This document shows positions 1 through 7,689 of a stretch of 14,753 nt of DNA, one piece after another (position 1 is the first letter of the stretch; every line of letters begins with the position of its first letter). The notes under the pieces are model-generated. The model had not been told where the DNA came from. It saw only the letters and a list, made by a program, of their open reading frames with translations, and did no database searches. This stretch comes from an uncultured Chloroflexota bacterium (GTDB lineage: Bacteria > Chloroflexota > Chloroflexia > Chloroflexales > Roseiflexaceae): the NCBI GenBank assembly GCA_937876225.1, contig CALFIC010000132.1, forward strand, positions 1 to 14,753, read 5' to 3'. Position numbers and translations under genes: made by a program.

Positions 1-55
<55 letters not shown>

Positions 56-58
56 TAA

Positions 59-99
59 GGGCGAATCGCAGCAAATGAATTCGCCGGCATGATTCGCCC
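59..99. repeat. Short palindromic element next to the tandem repeat
   Basis: A perfect 9-bp inverted repeat, GGGCGAATC (59-67) and GATTCGCCC (91-99), encloses a 23-base loop. The loop carries another ATTCGCC (79-85) that can pair instead with GGCGAAT (60-66), so two mutually exclusive hairpins are possible. The form GGGGCGAAT...ATTCGCCCC resembles dispersed REP-like palindromes seen in several Chloroflexota and cyanobacterial genomes; that family assignment is from memory. No T-run follows on either strand, so it is unlikely to be a terminator. Confidence 0.6.
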
Positions 100-131
100 C
101 TGCGTTCTCCTGCATATGCTATGCTCGTACC

Positions 132-1232
132 ATGAAAAAACTGCTTATCCTGCTGGGTATCATTATCACCATCAGTGGCACAATCAATACATTGGTCTTG
201 CAACGGCGGGTAGTCCCGTTCGCACTCCCACGCCCAGAGACAGTCAACACCCACAACCCCAAGGCTGCCGTCCATACGCGCTTAACTGGTGTGGGCGACG
301 AAGCATTTATCAGCCAGCAGCTGGATTTGGTGGCAGCCATGGGCACCCCATGGATCGTCGAACTCTTTCCGTGGGCGTATGCGCAACCGCGCTCGCAGTA
401 CGGTTATGATTGGCGCGGATTTGACATGGTCATCGACCATGCCCACGCCCGTGGCATTACCGTCATCGCGCGCCTCGATATCGTACCGGCCTGGGCTCGA
501 CCAACGGACAGTAGCGATCGATTTCTCGCCCCCAACATGTATGCAGCCTACCGCGATTATGTGGTGGCCTTTGCCCAACGCTATCAACACCGTGGCGTCA
601 CCCATATCATCATCTGGAACGAACCCAACCTGCAGTTTGAATGGGGCGGCCAAACTCCGAACCCCGAAGCCTATGCCCAGCTCCTCGCCACCGTCTACCT
701 GGCAGTCAAACACGCCGCCCCCGACGTCACCGTCATCGCCGGCGCATTGTCCCCTGGCGACACACTCGGCGACCACGCCGAAGTGCGCCTCGGTGACCGC
801 GAATACACAACCCGCTTCCTTGCTGCCGGCGGGGGCCAATTCATGGACGCCTGGGGTGTGCATGCCTACGGCGGTCAATTGCCACCCGACGACCCACCCC
901 ACTGGGATGTGGTCAATCTGCGGCGCGTCGAACTCATCCATCAATTACTTAATAGTTATGTCAATAAACCAATTTACATTACCGAAGCGGGCTGGAACGA
1001 TGCGCCGCGCTGGCAACTCGCCGTCACTCCCGCCCAACGCATCCGCTGGAGCATTGCCGCCTATCAGCAAGCCCTAAAATGGCCATGGCTCCAAGTATTT
1101 ACATTATGGCAATTTGGCTTACCCGCACCCACACACACCTACCAAGATGGGTGGTTGCTCATCGCCGGTGATGGCACACCACGGGCTATTTATGACGAAC
1201 TGCGCCAGGCACTAACCCAAACCCCGCCGTAG
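132..1232 (+). CDS. Secreted or membrane-anchored clan GH-A glycoside hydrolase (TIM barrel)
   Basis: This 366-residue protein begins with two lysines and a hydrophobic stretch at about residues 4-24, so it is probably exported and either cleaved or held as an N-terminal anchor. The rest fits a (beta/alpha)8 glycosidase of clan GH-A (GH5/GH39-like). The acid/base glutamate is E164 in IIIWNEPN (residues 159-166) and the candidate nucleophile is E285 in PIYITEAGWND (280-290). WGVHAYGG (241-248) is a typical substrate-binding strand between them. I cannot tell the exact family or substrate; a plant- or microbial-polysaccharide beta-glycosidase is likely. No clear Shine-Dalgarno sequence precedes the ATG, and TATGCT-type hexamers at 115-125 could be a -10 close to the start, which would leave a very short leader. 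It is transcribed alone and converges on der. Confidence 0.85.
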   Translation: MKKLLILLGIIITISGTINTLVLQRRVVPFALPRPETVNTHNPKAAVHTRLTGVGDEAFISQQLDLVAAMGTPWIVELFPWAYAQPRSQYGYDWRGFDMVIDHAHARGITVIARLDIVPAWARPTDSSDRFLAPNMYAAYRDYVVAFAQRYQHRGVTHIIIWNEPNLQFEWGGQTPNPEAYAQLLATVYLAVKHAAPDVTVIAGALSPGDTLGDHAEVRLGDREYTTRFLAAGGGQFMDAWGVHAYGGQLPPDDPPHWDVVNLRRVELIHQLLNSYVNKPIYITEAGWNDAPRWQLAVTPAQRIRWSIAAYQQALKWPWLQVFTLWQFGLPAPTHTYQDGWLLIAGDGTPRAIYDELRQALTQTPP

Positions 1233-1254
1233 CGCAGTGCGCCACGACGGGGTT
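1220..1254. terminator. Hairpin between convergent glycosidase and der genes
   Basis: Arms 1220-1234 and 1240-1254 pair over 15 positions around a five-base loop. Read as - strand RNA, every position pairs, using two G-U wobbles. Read as + strand RNA, the same two positions are A-C mismatches. The glycosidase stop codon (1230-1232) lies inside the left arm. A moderately T-rich stretch follows on the + side only. It probably terminates transcripts from both directions, though neither side has a classic T-tract. Confidence 0.65.
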
Positions 1255-1277
1255 GTATTTGTATCATTACGTCGCGC

Positions 1278-2765
1278 TTATTCTTTGACCCAAAAAACCT
1301 CGGCCTCGTCATCGAAATCGTCACTATCCCACGTCTCGATAAACGGCTGTTCATCAAGCGGCACCGCCACAATTGACGGCTTGGGAGCGGGTTGACGGCG
1401 CTTGGTCGGTTTGACTTCGTCGGGGTCACGTTCGGCGCGACCACGGAAGACGATCTTGATGGGCGTCCCCACATAGCCAAACTTCTCGCGCAACCGATTT
1501 TCGAGGTAGCGAGCATAGCCCCAGTGAATCATTTTGGCGTCATTGGCGAAAAACAAGAAGACCGGCGGATTGACTTGCGGCTGCGTGGCATAATAGATGC
1601 GCAAATGGGCGCCCACTTTAATCGAAGAAGGTGGATGCTCAAACAATGCTTGCCGGAGCAAGGCATTGAGTTGCGAGGTCGATACCCGCTTACGGCGCTC
1701 TTCGGCAATCGCCAACGCCGTCGGCAATACTTGTTCGACGCGTTGTCCCGTTTTGGCCGAAATAAAAATCAACGGTGCATAAGGGATAAACTTAAAGGCC
1801 TCGCGCACCGTGCGAGTGAAGGCATAAAATGTTTCGTCGTCTTTAATGACGAGATCCCATTTATTGACCAAAATCGCCACACCTTTGAGTTGATCGAGGA
1901 TCATCCCGGCGATGTGTGTGTCTTGGGCTGTCACCCCTTCTTCGGCATCGATCAACAACAGCGCCACGTCTGAGCGTTCAATGGCTCGCATGGTACGGAG
2001 CACGCTGTGCTTTTCGACACCCGGTTCGACGCGCCCACGCCGGCGTACACCGGCAGTGTCAATTAGCATAGCGGGTTTGCCGTTGATTTCGATCATTGTG
2101 TCAATGGCATCACGGGTCGTCCCAGGGACTGACGATACTACACTGCGCTCACTCCCTACCAAACGATTCAGCAACGATGATTTGCCCACATTGGGACGAC
2201 CGACCAGGGCTATCCGCACCGTATCGTCGCTCTCGGGTTCGTCCATAGGGGGCAACAATTCGGCCACCGCATCAAGCACGTCACCCGTACCAATGCCGTG
2301 GTAGGCACTCATGGGAATGGGGTGGCCGAGGTTCAGTGCATAGAACTCTACCGCATCGAGGTTGCGCGCCAAGCTGTCTGATTTGTTGGCAGCCAATACG
2401 ATGGGTTTGCTCGAACGACGCAACAGCACCGCCACTTCGTCGTCTGCAGCAGTAATCCCCGACACGATGTCAACCACAAACAAAATCACGTCGGCTTCTT
2501 CAAGGGCGATTTTGACTTGAGCCCGCACTTGGCGTGCGATTTCGATTTGAGGAGTACCTTCGGTGAGGTCGTCGTGTTCAAACAACAAACCAGCTGTATC
2601 GACCACGGTGAATTGGCGGCCGTTCCATTCACAATCGCCGTACAGACGGTCGCGGGTGGTACCTGGCAAATCTTCGACAATGGCCTTGCGTTGGCCAATC
2701 AAACGGTTAAAAAAGGTGGACTTGCCCACATTGGGGCGACCGACCACTGCAACAATTGGTTTCAT
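1278..2765 (-). CDS. der: Ribosome-assembly GTPase Der (EngA), tandem G domains
   Basis: Der is an essential GTPase of late 50S ribosomal subunit assembly. The 495-residue protein has both G domains. G domain 1 has GRPNVGKS (9-16), DTAG (56-59) and NKSD (127-130). G domain 2 has GRPNVGKS (189-196), DTAG (236-239), NKWD (301-304) and SAKTG (336-340). A KH-like domain follows at about 355-445. The tail (about 446-495) is first basic and proline-rich, then very acidic (DSDDFDDEAE), and is longer than in many Der proteins, which often end just after the KH-like domain. The start ATG overlaps the stop of the upstream DUF512 gene by one base (TAATG, 2763-2767), with a GGTAGGG ribosome binding site just upstream, so translation is probably coupled. 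Stop at 1278. Confidence 0.98.
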   Translation of the reverse strand: MKPIVAVVGRPNVGKSTFFNRLIGQRKAIVEDLPGTTRDRLYGDCEWNGRQFTVVDTAGLLFEHDDLTEGTPQIEIARQVRAQVKIALEEADVILFVVDIVSGITAADDEVAVLLRRSSKPIVLAANKSDSLARNLDAVEFYALNLGHPIPMSAYHGIGTGDVLDAVAELLPPMDEPESDDTVRIALVGRPNVGKSSLLNRLVGSERSVVSSVPGTTRDAIDTMIEINGKPAMLIDTAGVRRRGRVEPGVEKHSVLRTMRAIERSDVALLLIDAEEGVTAQDTHIAGMILDQLKGVAILVNKWDLVIKDDETFYAFTRTVREAFKFIPYAPLIFISAKTGQRVEQVLPTALAIAEERRKRVSTSQLNALLRQALFEHPPSSIKVGAHLRIYYATQPQVNPPVFLFFANDAKMIHWGYARYLENRLREKFGYVGTPIKIVFRGRAERDPDEVKPTKRRQPAPKPSIVAVPLDEQPFIETWDSDDFDDEAEVFWVKE

Positions 2766-4267
2766 TACCCTACCTTCGCTTCGTCACGTGACAATGCACG
2801 CACATAGCGCACAACTTCATCTGGTTCCCCAGCCAACATTACGGCCACCCCGCTCGCTGCGGCGATATCTTCGAGCGTCATATTATCGATGGTTTTTTCA
2901 CCTTTATGGTCAAACATGACCCGGGGCAACAAAGCCCGGGTAACCCCTGATTGCTTGAGGACAGGGATGACGTCTTGGGCCATCAGCAGACCAGACACCG
3001 TCACCGTTTCGCCAAAAAACTGATTGACCACGGGAATAACCCGCGCCGTCAGATTTTCGATGCGGTTCAAGCGATCAATCAAGCGTTGCATGGTAGGGGC
3101 AATTAGCGTCCCACATACGATGGCCATGTCCCGTGGTTGCGGCAAGGCGGGGGGCAGGCGCCGCTGGACTTTGGTCCAGCCATCGAGGAAGTCGCGGGTC
3201 ATCCCAACGCCATTAGAGTATTGCGGCATGCCTTCGTAGCGTTCAGCAGGAGGCATGGGGCGATCACACAACAAATAAAACTCATCCGACGGATAAACCA
3301 GTGCGCTATCGTATTCTGTCTGAAAGCGCTTTTGGTACGTTTCGATGATATCGACCACACGGGCTGCTTCTTCGGCTGTGTAGACGCGCATCGGCACGTC
3401 AGTGGCAGCGCCAAGGCGCGAGCAAAAGCCCAAATCTTCGGCTTTGATAGCCTGATCCCACAATGGCTGACGCTCCCAGTTGGCATCGATCCAATCGGGG
3501 CCTTCGTGGATTTCGATGGCGGTGCGGATGCTCTGCGGGCGCTTGCCCTCAAAGCGGTATTTGGTGAGGCCCACCGGGACAACCGCAATGGTTTGCACGA
3601 TGGGGTAGAGCGCCGCCAAGTCACGAATGCTTTGATGGAGCAACGCACCATCGTTGATATCGGGCATGGCCACAATCTGGGCATGTACCGCAATCCCCAT
3701 ATCACCGAGACGCTGGATTTGTTCACGCACATCAGGTACGTCGACTTTACCGAGCAATACGGCCCGAGCAGCCCGGTCAGTGGCATGCACTGAGATGTAT
3801 TGGGGGGACAAGCGTTGTGCACCAATCCGTTGCCAATCATCTTCGTCGAGATTGGTGAAGGTGACGAAATTACCGTACAAAAAGCCCAACCGATAATCAT
3901 CGTCTTTGAGATACAGCGTTTTGCGCAATCCCTTGGGCATCTGCGTCAAAAAGCAGAACGGGCACTTGTTGTTACAGGTACGCAATTTGTCGAACAACGG
4001 CTCGCCAAATTCGATACCGAGATCGTCGTCATCGTCTTTTTCGATTTCGAATATCAGCGTTTCACCTTGGCGCAACACTTCTAGTTCGACTTCTTCATTG
4101 GCAATATAAAAACGATAATCGATGGCATCGCGCAAGCGCTCGCCGTTAATCGAAATAACCAAGTCGCCCACCAACAATCCGGCTTCAGCGCCGGTGCCAT
4201 GCGGGTCAAGTTCACTTATTTCGCCACCGTTGCCGGTGATTTTCTTCAAATCTGGTTGGTATTCCAT
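2765..4267 (-). CDS. DUF512 family protein: PDZ-like domain, radical-SAM-type Cys cluster, C-terminal DUF512
   Basis: This 500-residue protein has an N-terminal PDZ-like domain (about 12-75; AEAGLLVGDLVISING), then CNNKCPFCF (98-106). Its cysteines C98, C102 and C105 form the CxxxCxxC cluster expected to bind the [4Fe-4S] of a radical-SAM fold. The C-terminal DUF512 part runs from about 293 to 490 and includes YSNGVGMTR (350-358) and NQFFGETVTVSGL (415-427). The family function is not established, but the gene is often next to der in Firmicutes and Chloroflexota, which suggests a link to ribosome assembly or translation. Between the core (VPVGLTKYR, 230-238) and the DUF512 part (VYTAEEAARVVD, 295-306) lies a segment of about 50 residues (241-290), with C282, that I do not recall from typical members of about 440-460 residues. 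There is no strong ribosome binding site; an extended -10 lies 38 bases upstream. Confidence 0.93.
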   Translation of the reverse strand: MEYQPDLKKITGNGGEISELDPHGTGAEAGLLVGDLVISINGERLRDAIDYRFYIANEEVELEVLRQGETLIFEIEKDDDDDLGIEFGEPLFDKLRTCNNKCPFCFLTQMPKGLRKTLYLKDDDYRLGFLYGNFVTFTNLDEDDWQRIGAQRLSPQYISVHATDRAARAVLLGKVDVPDVREQIQRLGDMGIAVHAQIVAMPDINDGALLHQSIRDLAALYPIVQTIAVVPVGLTKYRFEGKRPQSIRTAIEIHEGPDWIDANWERQPLWDQAIKAEDLGFCSRLGAATDVPMRVYTAEEAARVVDIIETYQKRFQTEYDSALVYPSDEFYLLCDRPMPPAERYEGMPQYSNGVGMTRDFLDGWTKVQRRLPPALPQPRDMAIVCGTLIAPTMQRLIDRLNRIENLTARVIPVVNQFFGETVTVSGLLMAQDVIPVLKQSGVTRALLPRVMFDHKGEKTIDNMTLEDIAAASGVAVMLAGEPDEVVRYVRALSRDEAKVG

Positions 4268-4285
4268 CGTTATATATGTTCACTA

Positions 4286-4294
4286 TGCTATAAT
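4286..4294 (+). promoter_or_regulatory. Extended -10 promoter for the exported-protein gene
   Basis: TGCTATAAT is a perfect extended -10 (TGn plus consensus TATAAT at 4289-4294). No convincing -35 is present at the usual distance, as is normal for extended -10 promoters. Transcription would start near 4301 and reach the ribosome binding site at 4333-4340 and the ATG at 4349. It faces the - strand promoter at 4305-4313. Confidence 0.6.
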
Positions 4295-4304
4295 TATCTT
4301 TGGC

Positions 4305-4313
4305 ATTATACCA
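4305..4313 (-). promoter_or_regulatory. Extended -10 promoter for the DUF512-der operon
   Basis: Read on the - strand, TGGTATAAT is a perfect extended -10 with consensus TATAAT (4310-4305). The start would be near 4298, about 30 bases before the DUF512 ATG at 4267. With the + strand element it forms an interrupted palindrome with a ten-base centre, so the two polymerase footprints overlap. Confidence 0.6.
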
Positions 4314-4332
4314 CGGTTAGCGGTGTTACTAC

Positions 4333-4340
4333 GGGGAGGA
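4333..4340 (+). promoter_or_regulatory. Ribosome binding site fixing the start at 4349
   Basis: GGGGAGGA lies eight bases before the ATG at 4349-4351. It favours this start over upstream in-frame codons reaching back to 4199, which would place the beginning of the protein inside the divergent DUF512 gene and upstream of the promoter. Confidence 0.8.
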
Positions 4341-4348
4341 ATACCACA

Positions 4349-5146
4349 ATGCGCGCCTTGTCTTTCTGGTTGGTGGCAACGGCGCTGTTGCTGTTCCCGA
4401 TTCCATATCAATCCACTCCTGCGAGTGTACTCACCACCACCTCGAGTGCATTGGTCGCACCGTACCTTGACCGGCCAAGTGGCTATATTCGCCCCAGTAT
4501 TGCCCAAAGTGTATTTGCCCAACGCCAGTATATTTTGCAGTTGGCGCACCATCACAATCACCCCCAAATCACTAATTACGATGACAGCGAATTCGCTGCC
4601 ACCATGATTACCATCCTTTATACAGAACAATTAGGTTGGCTCGAGGATGTATTTCCGAGCATCCGACCGATTACGCCGTTTTATCAAGATGCCCAAGTTG
4701 TAAGTAATCAATGGTTTGGCACCAACTTCAGTGTCTGGCCGGCCAATTTGCGTCCATCTGTGGTCGACGAAATCCTCGCCGACGACGTCCCTGGTGTCGG
4801 TCATGTCGCAATTCCCCTCGACATCCCCAACCAGCTCAATGCTCCGCGATTCGCCAACGTCCTCGCCAGCCAAAACAGCTATGCCTTTGAGCTCCTCGCA
4901 GCCAATCTTGAGCGGGGAATTATCCGTGCCCATGCCGAATCGGTGCCTATCACATGGCAAACACTCCTTGCCTGGCACAATGCAGGTCTCGTCAATCCCA
5001 CCCAAATTGCTGCGAATCAGTCGCTCCAACACTACTTATACCGTGCGACGTTTTATCGTGAATCAGCCATGGCCTTGTACCGCGATGATGCATTTTGTGT
5101 GATGCCAATTATCGCCACTCAAAGCGCAAATCAACTTAAACACTAA
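4349..5146 (+). CDS. Exported protein of unknown function, possible lysozyme-like fold
   Basis: From the ATG at 4349 the protein has 265 residues. It begins with an arginine and a hydrophobic run (about 5-20), followed by a small-residue and Ser/Thr-rich stretch (21-35), consistent with a signal peptide cleaved near residue 25. I do not recognise the family with certainty. FAATMITILYTEQLGW (82-97) followed by WPANLRPSVVDEIL (130-143) recalls the pattern of lysozyme/transglycosylase-like proteins, where a helix carries a catalytic glutamate (here E93 would be the candidate) and is followed by a G/W-P-A-N-L-R-P segment. This is a weak resemblance from memory. The histidine cluster AHHHNHPQ (66-73) could bind metal. 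One cysteine (C250) is present near the C-terminus. It is a single-gene unit with its own promoter and a strong downstream hairpin. Confidence 0.75.
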   Translation: MRALSFWLVATALLLFPIPYQSTPASVLTTTSSALVAPYLDRPSGYIRPSIAQSVFAQRQYILQLAHHHNHPQITNYDDSEFAATMITILYTEQLGWLEDVFPSIRPITPFYQDAQVVSNQWFGTNFSVWPANLRPSVVDEILADDVPGVGHVAIPLDIPNQLNAPRFANVLASQNSYAFELLAANLERGIIRAHAESVPITWQTLLAWHNAGLVNPTQIAANQSLQHYLYRATFYRESAMALYRDDAFCVMPIIATQSANQLKH

Positions 5147-5177
5147 AACCTCCTAGCGCAATATGCGCTAGGAGGTT
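5147..5177. terminator. Bidirectional intrinsic terminator
   Basis: A perfect 14-bp stem, 5147-5160 with 5164-5177, has a three-base loop. It lies between the convergent exported-protein gene (ends 5146) and the dedA gene (ends 5207). On the - strand the stem is followed by TTTTAGTGTTT, a reasonable U-tract; on the + strand by GTTGTTACG, a poorer one. It should stop the ABC-dedA transcript well and probably the opposing transcript too. Confidence 0.9.
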
Positions 5178-5206
5178 GTTACGACAATCACACTTGCTTT
5201 TGCCGA

Positions 5207-5851
5207 TTAGGCCTGCGTGCGACGTGATTGAATCCATTCATAAATCACGGGCAATACTGACAAAACCACAATTGCCAATGCCACCAATTCGAAATTCTTT
5301 TGCACAAACGGCAAATTCCCAAAGAAATACCCAGACCAGACAAACAACGTCGTCCAGAGTATACCACCAATGACATTGTAGGTAATAAAGGTTTTGTAAT
5401 CCATTTTGGCGATACCAGCCGCAAATGGCGCAAAGGTGCGTACAATCGGCACAAAGCGCGCCAATACAATCATTTTGGCACCATGTTTGGCATAAAACTC
5501 ATTGGCACGGTCAAGATATTCACGCTTTACAAACGGAATATTCCATTCGAAGATTTTGACACCCCAGCGCGCACCAATCGAATAATTCACCGAATCACCC
5601 AAAATCGCCACTACGGTAAATACAATGTACAAAACCAGCGGTGACAATCCCGCAGCAGGGTCGGCGGCAATGGCGCCGGCAGCAAACAACAGTGAGTCAC
5701 CTGGCAAAAACGGTGTGACCACCAAACCAGTTTCGCAGAATACTACTAACCCCAAAATCGCATATGTCCAGCCACCATACGTGGCGGTCAATTGCTTCAG
5801 TGATGCATCAATATGCAAAAAAAACTGAAATAGCTCGCGCAAAAACTGCAT
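5207..5851 (-). CDS. DedA/VTT-domain integral membrane protein
   Basis: The 214-residue protein belongs to the DedA (VTT domain) family, whose members help maintain membrane lipid asymmetry and proton-motive force; some recycle undecaprenyl phosphate or flip phospholipids. Visible family marks are E40 in the first membrane segment, FLPGDSLLF (48-56, re-entrant loop), GDSVNYSIG (85-93), and RFVPIVRTFAPFAAG (132-146) with its conserved arginines. Hydrophobic segments lie at about 29-47, 70-88, 155-175 and 187-204. It is the third gene of the unit, 20 bases after the second ABC subunit, with an AAGGA-type ribosome binding site. Whether it works with the ABC pair is inferred from position only. 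Confidence 0.95.
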   Translation of the reverse strand: MQFLRELFQFFLHIDASLKQLTATYGGWTYAILGLVVFCETGLVVTPFLPGDSLLFAAGAIAADPAAGLSPLVLYIVFTVVAILGDSVNYSIGARWGVKIFEWNIPFVKREYLDRANEFYAKHGAKMIVLARFVPIVRTFAPFAAGIAKMDYKTFITYNVIGGILWTTLFVWSGYFFGNLPFVQKNFELVALAIVVLSVLPVIYEWIQSRRTQA

Positions 5852-5871
5852 AACTGCTGATTCCTTTCACA

Positions 5872-7677
5872 TTACTCTTGCCAAGGGCGATAATCAAACG
5901 TTTGGTGCCGGAAGTACGTATTATACAACTCCGCATAGTGACCATTTTGGGTCAACAATGCCTCGTGACTACCCTCTTCGATAATATCACCGTTTTTGAG
6001 CACCAAAATTCGATCCGCCGAACGCACTGTCGACAACCGGTGAGCAATCACCACACTCGTACGTCCTTGCATCACTACGTCCAAGCCCTCTTGGATTTGA
6101 TGCTCGGTAAACGGATCGATACTCGCCGTCGCTTCATCAAGGAAGAAAATCGATGGGTTGCGCAACAATACCCGCGCCAGCGCCACCAATTGGCGTTGTC
6201 CCAACGACAATCGACTACCACGTTCACCCACATCAGTCGCCAGACCGTCGGGCAAATCCTTGATCCAGTCACCTTGATCAAGTGTCTGCGCAGCCTTGAG
6301 CACTTCGTCGTCGCTAGCTTCAGGGCGACCGTAGCGGATGTTTTCCATTACGTTCCCCGAAAACAAAAACGGCACCTGTGGTACGAGGCCGGTATGAGTA
6401 CGGTATGCCACCAAATCGAGGTCACGGATGTCTTGACCGTCGATCAAAATCTGCCCCGATTGGAATTCGTAGAAGCGCAACAGCAACTTTACTAAGCTCG
6501 ATTTACCGGCACCAGTATGCCCCACAATGGCGATTTTTTCACCCGGTTTGATGTGCAAATTAAAATTGCGCAACACCACGCTCTCGGGATTATAGGCAAA
6601 TTGCACGTTGGTAAAAATCACCTCCCCGTGCATTTGGTCGACAGGCAAGCTGTTGGTTTGCACCACCCGTGCTTCGGCATCCATCAACGCAAATACTCGC
6701 TCGCTGGCTGCCAACCCCAACTGGAATTGACTCCAAAACGACGCAATACTCGTCAATGGGAAAAAGAACAACGCTACACTCTGAATAAACAAAAACCAGT
6801 TGCCCGGCGAGAGTGTTTCTGGTGTTTCAATAGCAATTTTGCCACCAAAATAGACCAAAATCACCAACGCCAACCCCGAAATAATGTTGAGTACGGGCCA
6901 AATTGATCCGAAAATAATGCTCTGACGCACTTTGATGCCGTATTGCATCAAATTGGTCTCGCGGAATTCACTATAAATCAATGCTTCACGCCGGAAACTT
7001 TTGGCGACGCCAATCCCGCTGACCGTCTCAGAAACCGCACTATTCACCAACGCACTGGCTCGTTGTGATTGTTGCGTCGCTTTGCGTGCGATATGGCGGA
7101 AGCCCAGCGCCGCAATAATCACCAACGGTGATACCGCCAAGGTAATCCACGCCAAGGTCGCATTCACAAAAAAGAGCGATACCGTGACCACACCGACCAA
7201 CATGACCTGACTAATCAGCTCGATGGTAAGTGTCACAACTGCCGAAAAATCCTGCGTATCAGACAACACCCGACTGACGACTTTGCCGGAGGCAAACTCG
7301 TCATAAAACGACATGTCGCGCGCGAGCACCGCATCCATGGCGTCTTGGCGTACCTTGAGCACGACATCACCTACCGACATGGCGGTATAGCGTTGGCGAA
7401 TGTAACTCACTACCCACCCAAGGATCCCCAATGTGGTAATAATCGCCGCCCACGTCATTACTTTGGTCAATGACCCCGAGGCTGCATCGTCAATCCCGCG
7501 GGAAATCATGATTGCGGTGATTGCGGGGAAGCTCGACCCAATCGCTGTGGCAATCGACACCAATATCATTGATTTGACATGCGGACGGAAGTACGCCCCA
7601 ATCCGCCGTATGAGTTCACCGTCAGCATACTGACGATCGTATGACTCTGCATCCAATCCATCAAGCACAAAACCCAT
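5872..7677 (-). CDS. ABC exporter half-transporter with degenerate signature motif (heterodimer subunit B)
   Basis: This 601-residue protein has an N-terminal exporter membrane domain (about 25-325) and a C-terminal nucleotide-binding domain. Motifs: Walker A GHTGAGKS (386-393), Q-loop Q434, signature LSLGQ (490-494) in place of LSGGQ, Walker B FFLDE with D514 and catalytic E515, and switch histidine H546. The changed signature belongs to the ATP site formed with the partner's Walker motifs, so this subunit supplies one canonical half-site and one degenerate half-site. It starts 12 bases after the stop of the partner gene; the ribosome binding site AGGAGAG overlaps that stop codon. The substrate is unknown: such exporters carry drugs, lipids or peptides. 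No peptidase C39 domain is present. Confidence 0.96.
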   Translation of the reverse strand: MGFVLDGLDAESYDRQYADGELIRRIGAYFRPHVKSMILVSIATAIGSSFPAITAIMISRGIDDAASGSLTKVMTWAAIITTLGILGWVVSYIRQRYTAMSVGDVVLKVRQDAMDAVLARDMSFYDEFASGKVVSRVLSDTQDFSAVVTLTIELISQVMLVGVVTVSLFFVNATLAWITLAVSPLVIIAALGFRHIARKATQQSQRASALVNSAVSETVSGIGVAKSFRREALIYSEFRETNLMQYGIKVRQSIIFGSIWPVLNIISGLALVILVYFGGKIAIETPETLSPGNWFLFIQSVALFFFPLTSIASFWSQFQLGLAASERVFALMDAEARVVQTNSLPVDQMHGEVIFTNVQFAYNPESVVLRNFNLHIKPGEKIAIVGHTGAGKSSLVKLLLRFYEFQSGQILIDGQDIRDLDLVAYRTHTGLVPQVPFLFSGNVMENIRYGRPEASDDEVLKAAQTLDQGDWIKDLPDGLATDVGERGSRLSLGQRQLVALARVLLRNPSIFFLDEATASIDPFTEHQIQEGLDVVMQGRTSVVIAHRLSTVRSADRILVLKNGDIIEEGSHEALLTQNGHYAELYNTYFRHQTFDYRPWQE

Positions 7678-7689
7678 GATTATTCTCTC

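Noticed and set aside
282..944. Long - strand open frame (220 codons) inside the glycosidase gene.
   Set aside because: It is the antisense of conserved glycosidase motifs, with no independent signal.
3137..3793. Long + strand open frame (218 codons) antisense to the DUF512 gene.
   Set aside because: It is a shadow of a clearly real gene on the other strand, with no recognisable domain, ribosome binding site or sensible composition.
4199..4348. N-terminal extension of the exported-protein gene to an upstream ATG at 4199.
   Set aside because: It would overlap the divergent DUF512 gene, begin upstream of the promoter, and lacks a ribosome binding site. The ATG at 4349 has GGGGAGGA in front and a signal peptide directly after it.
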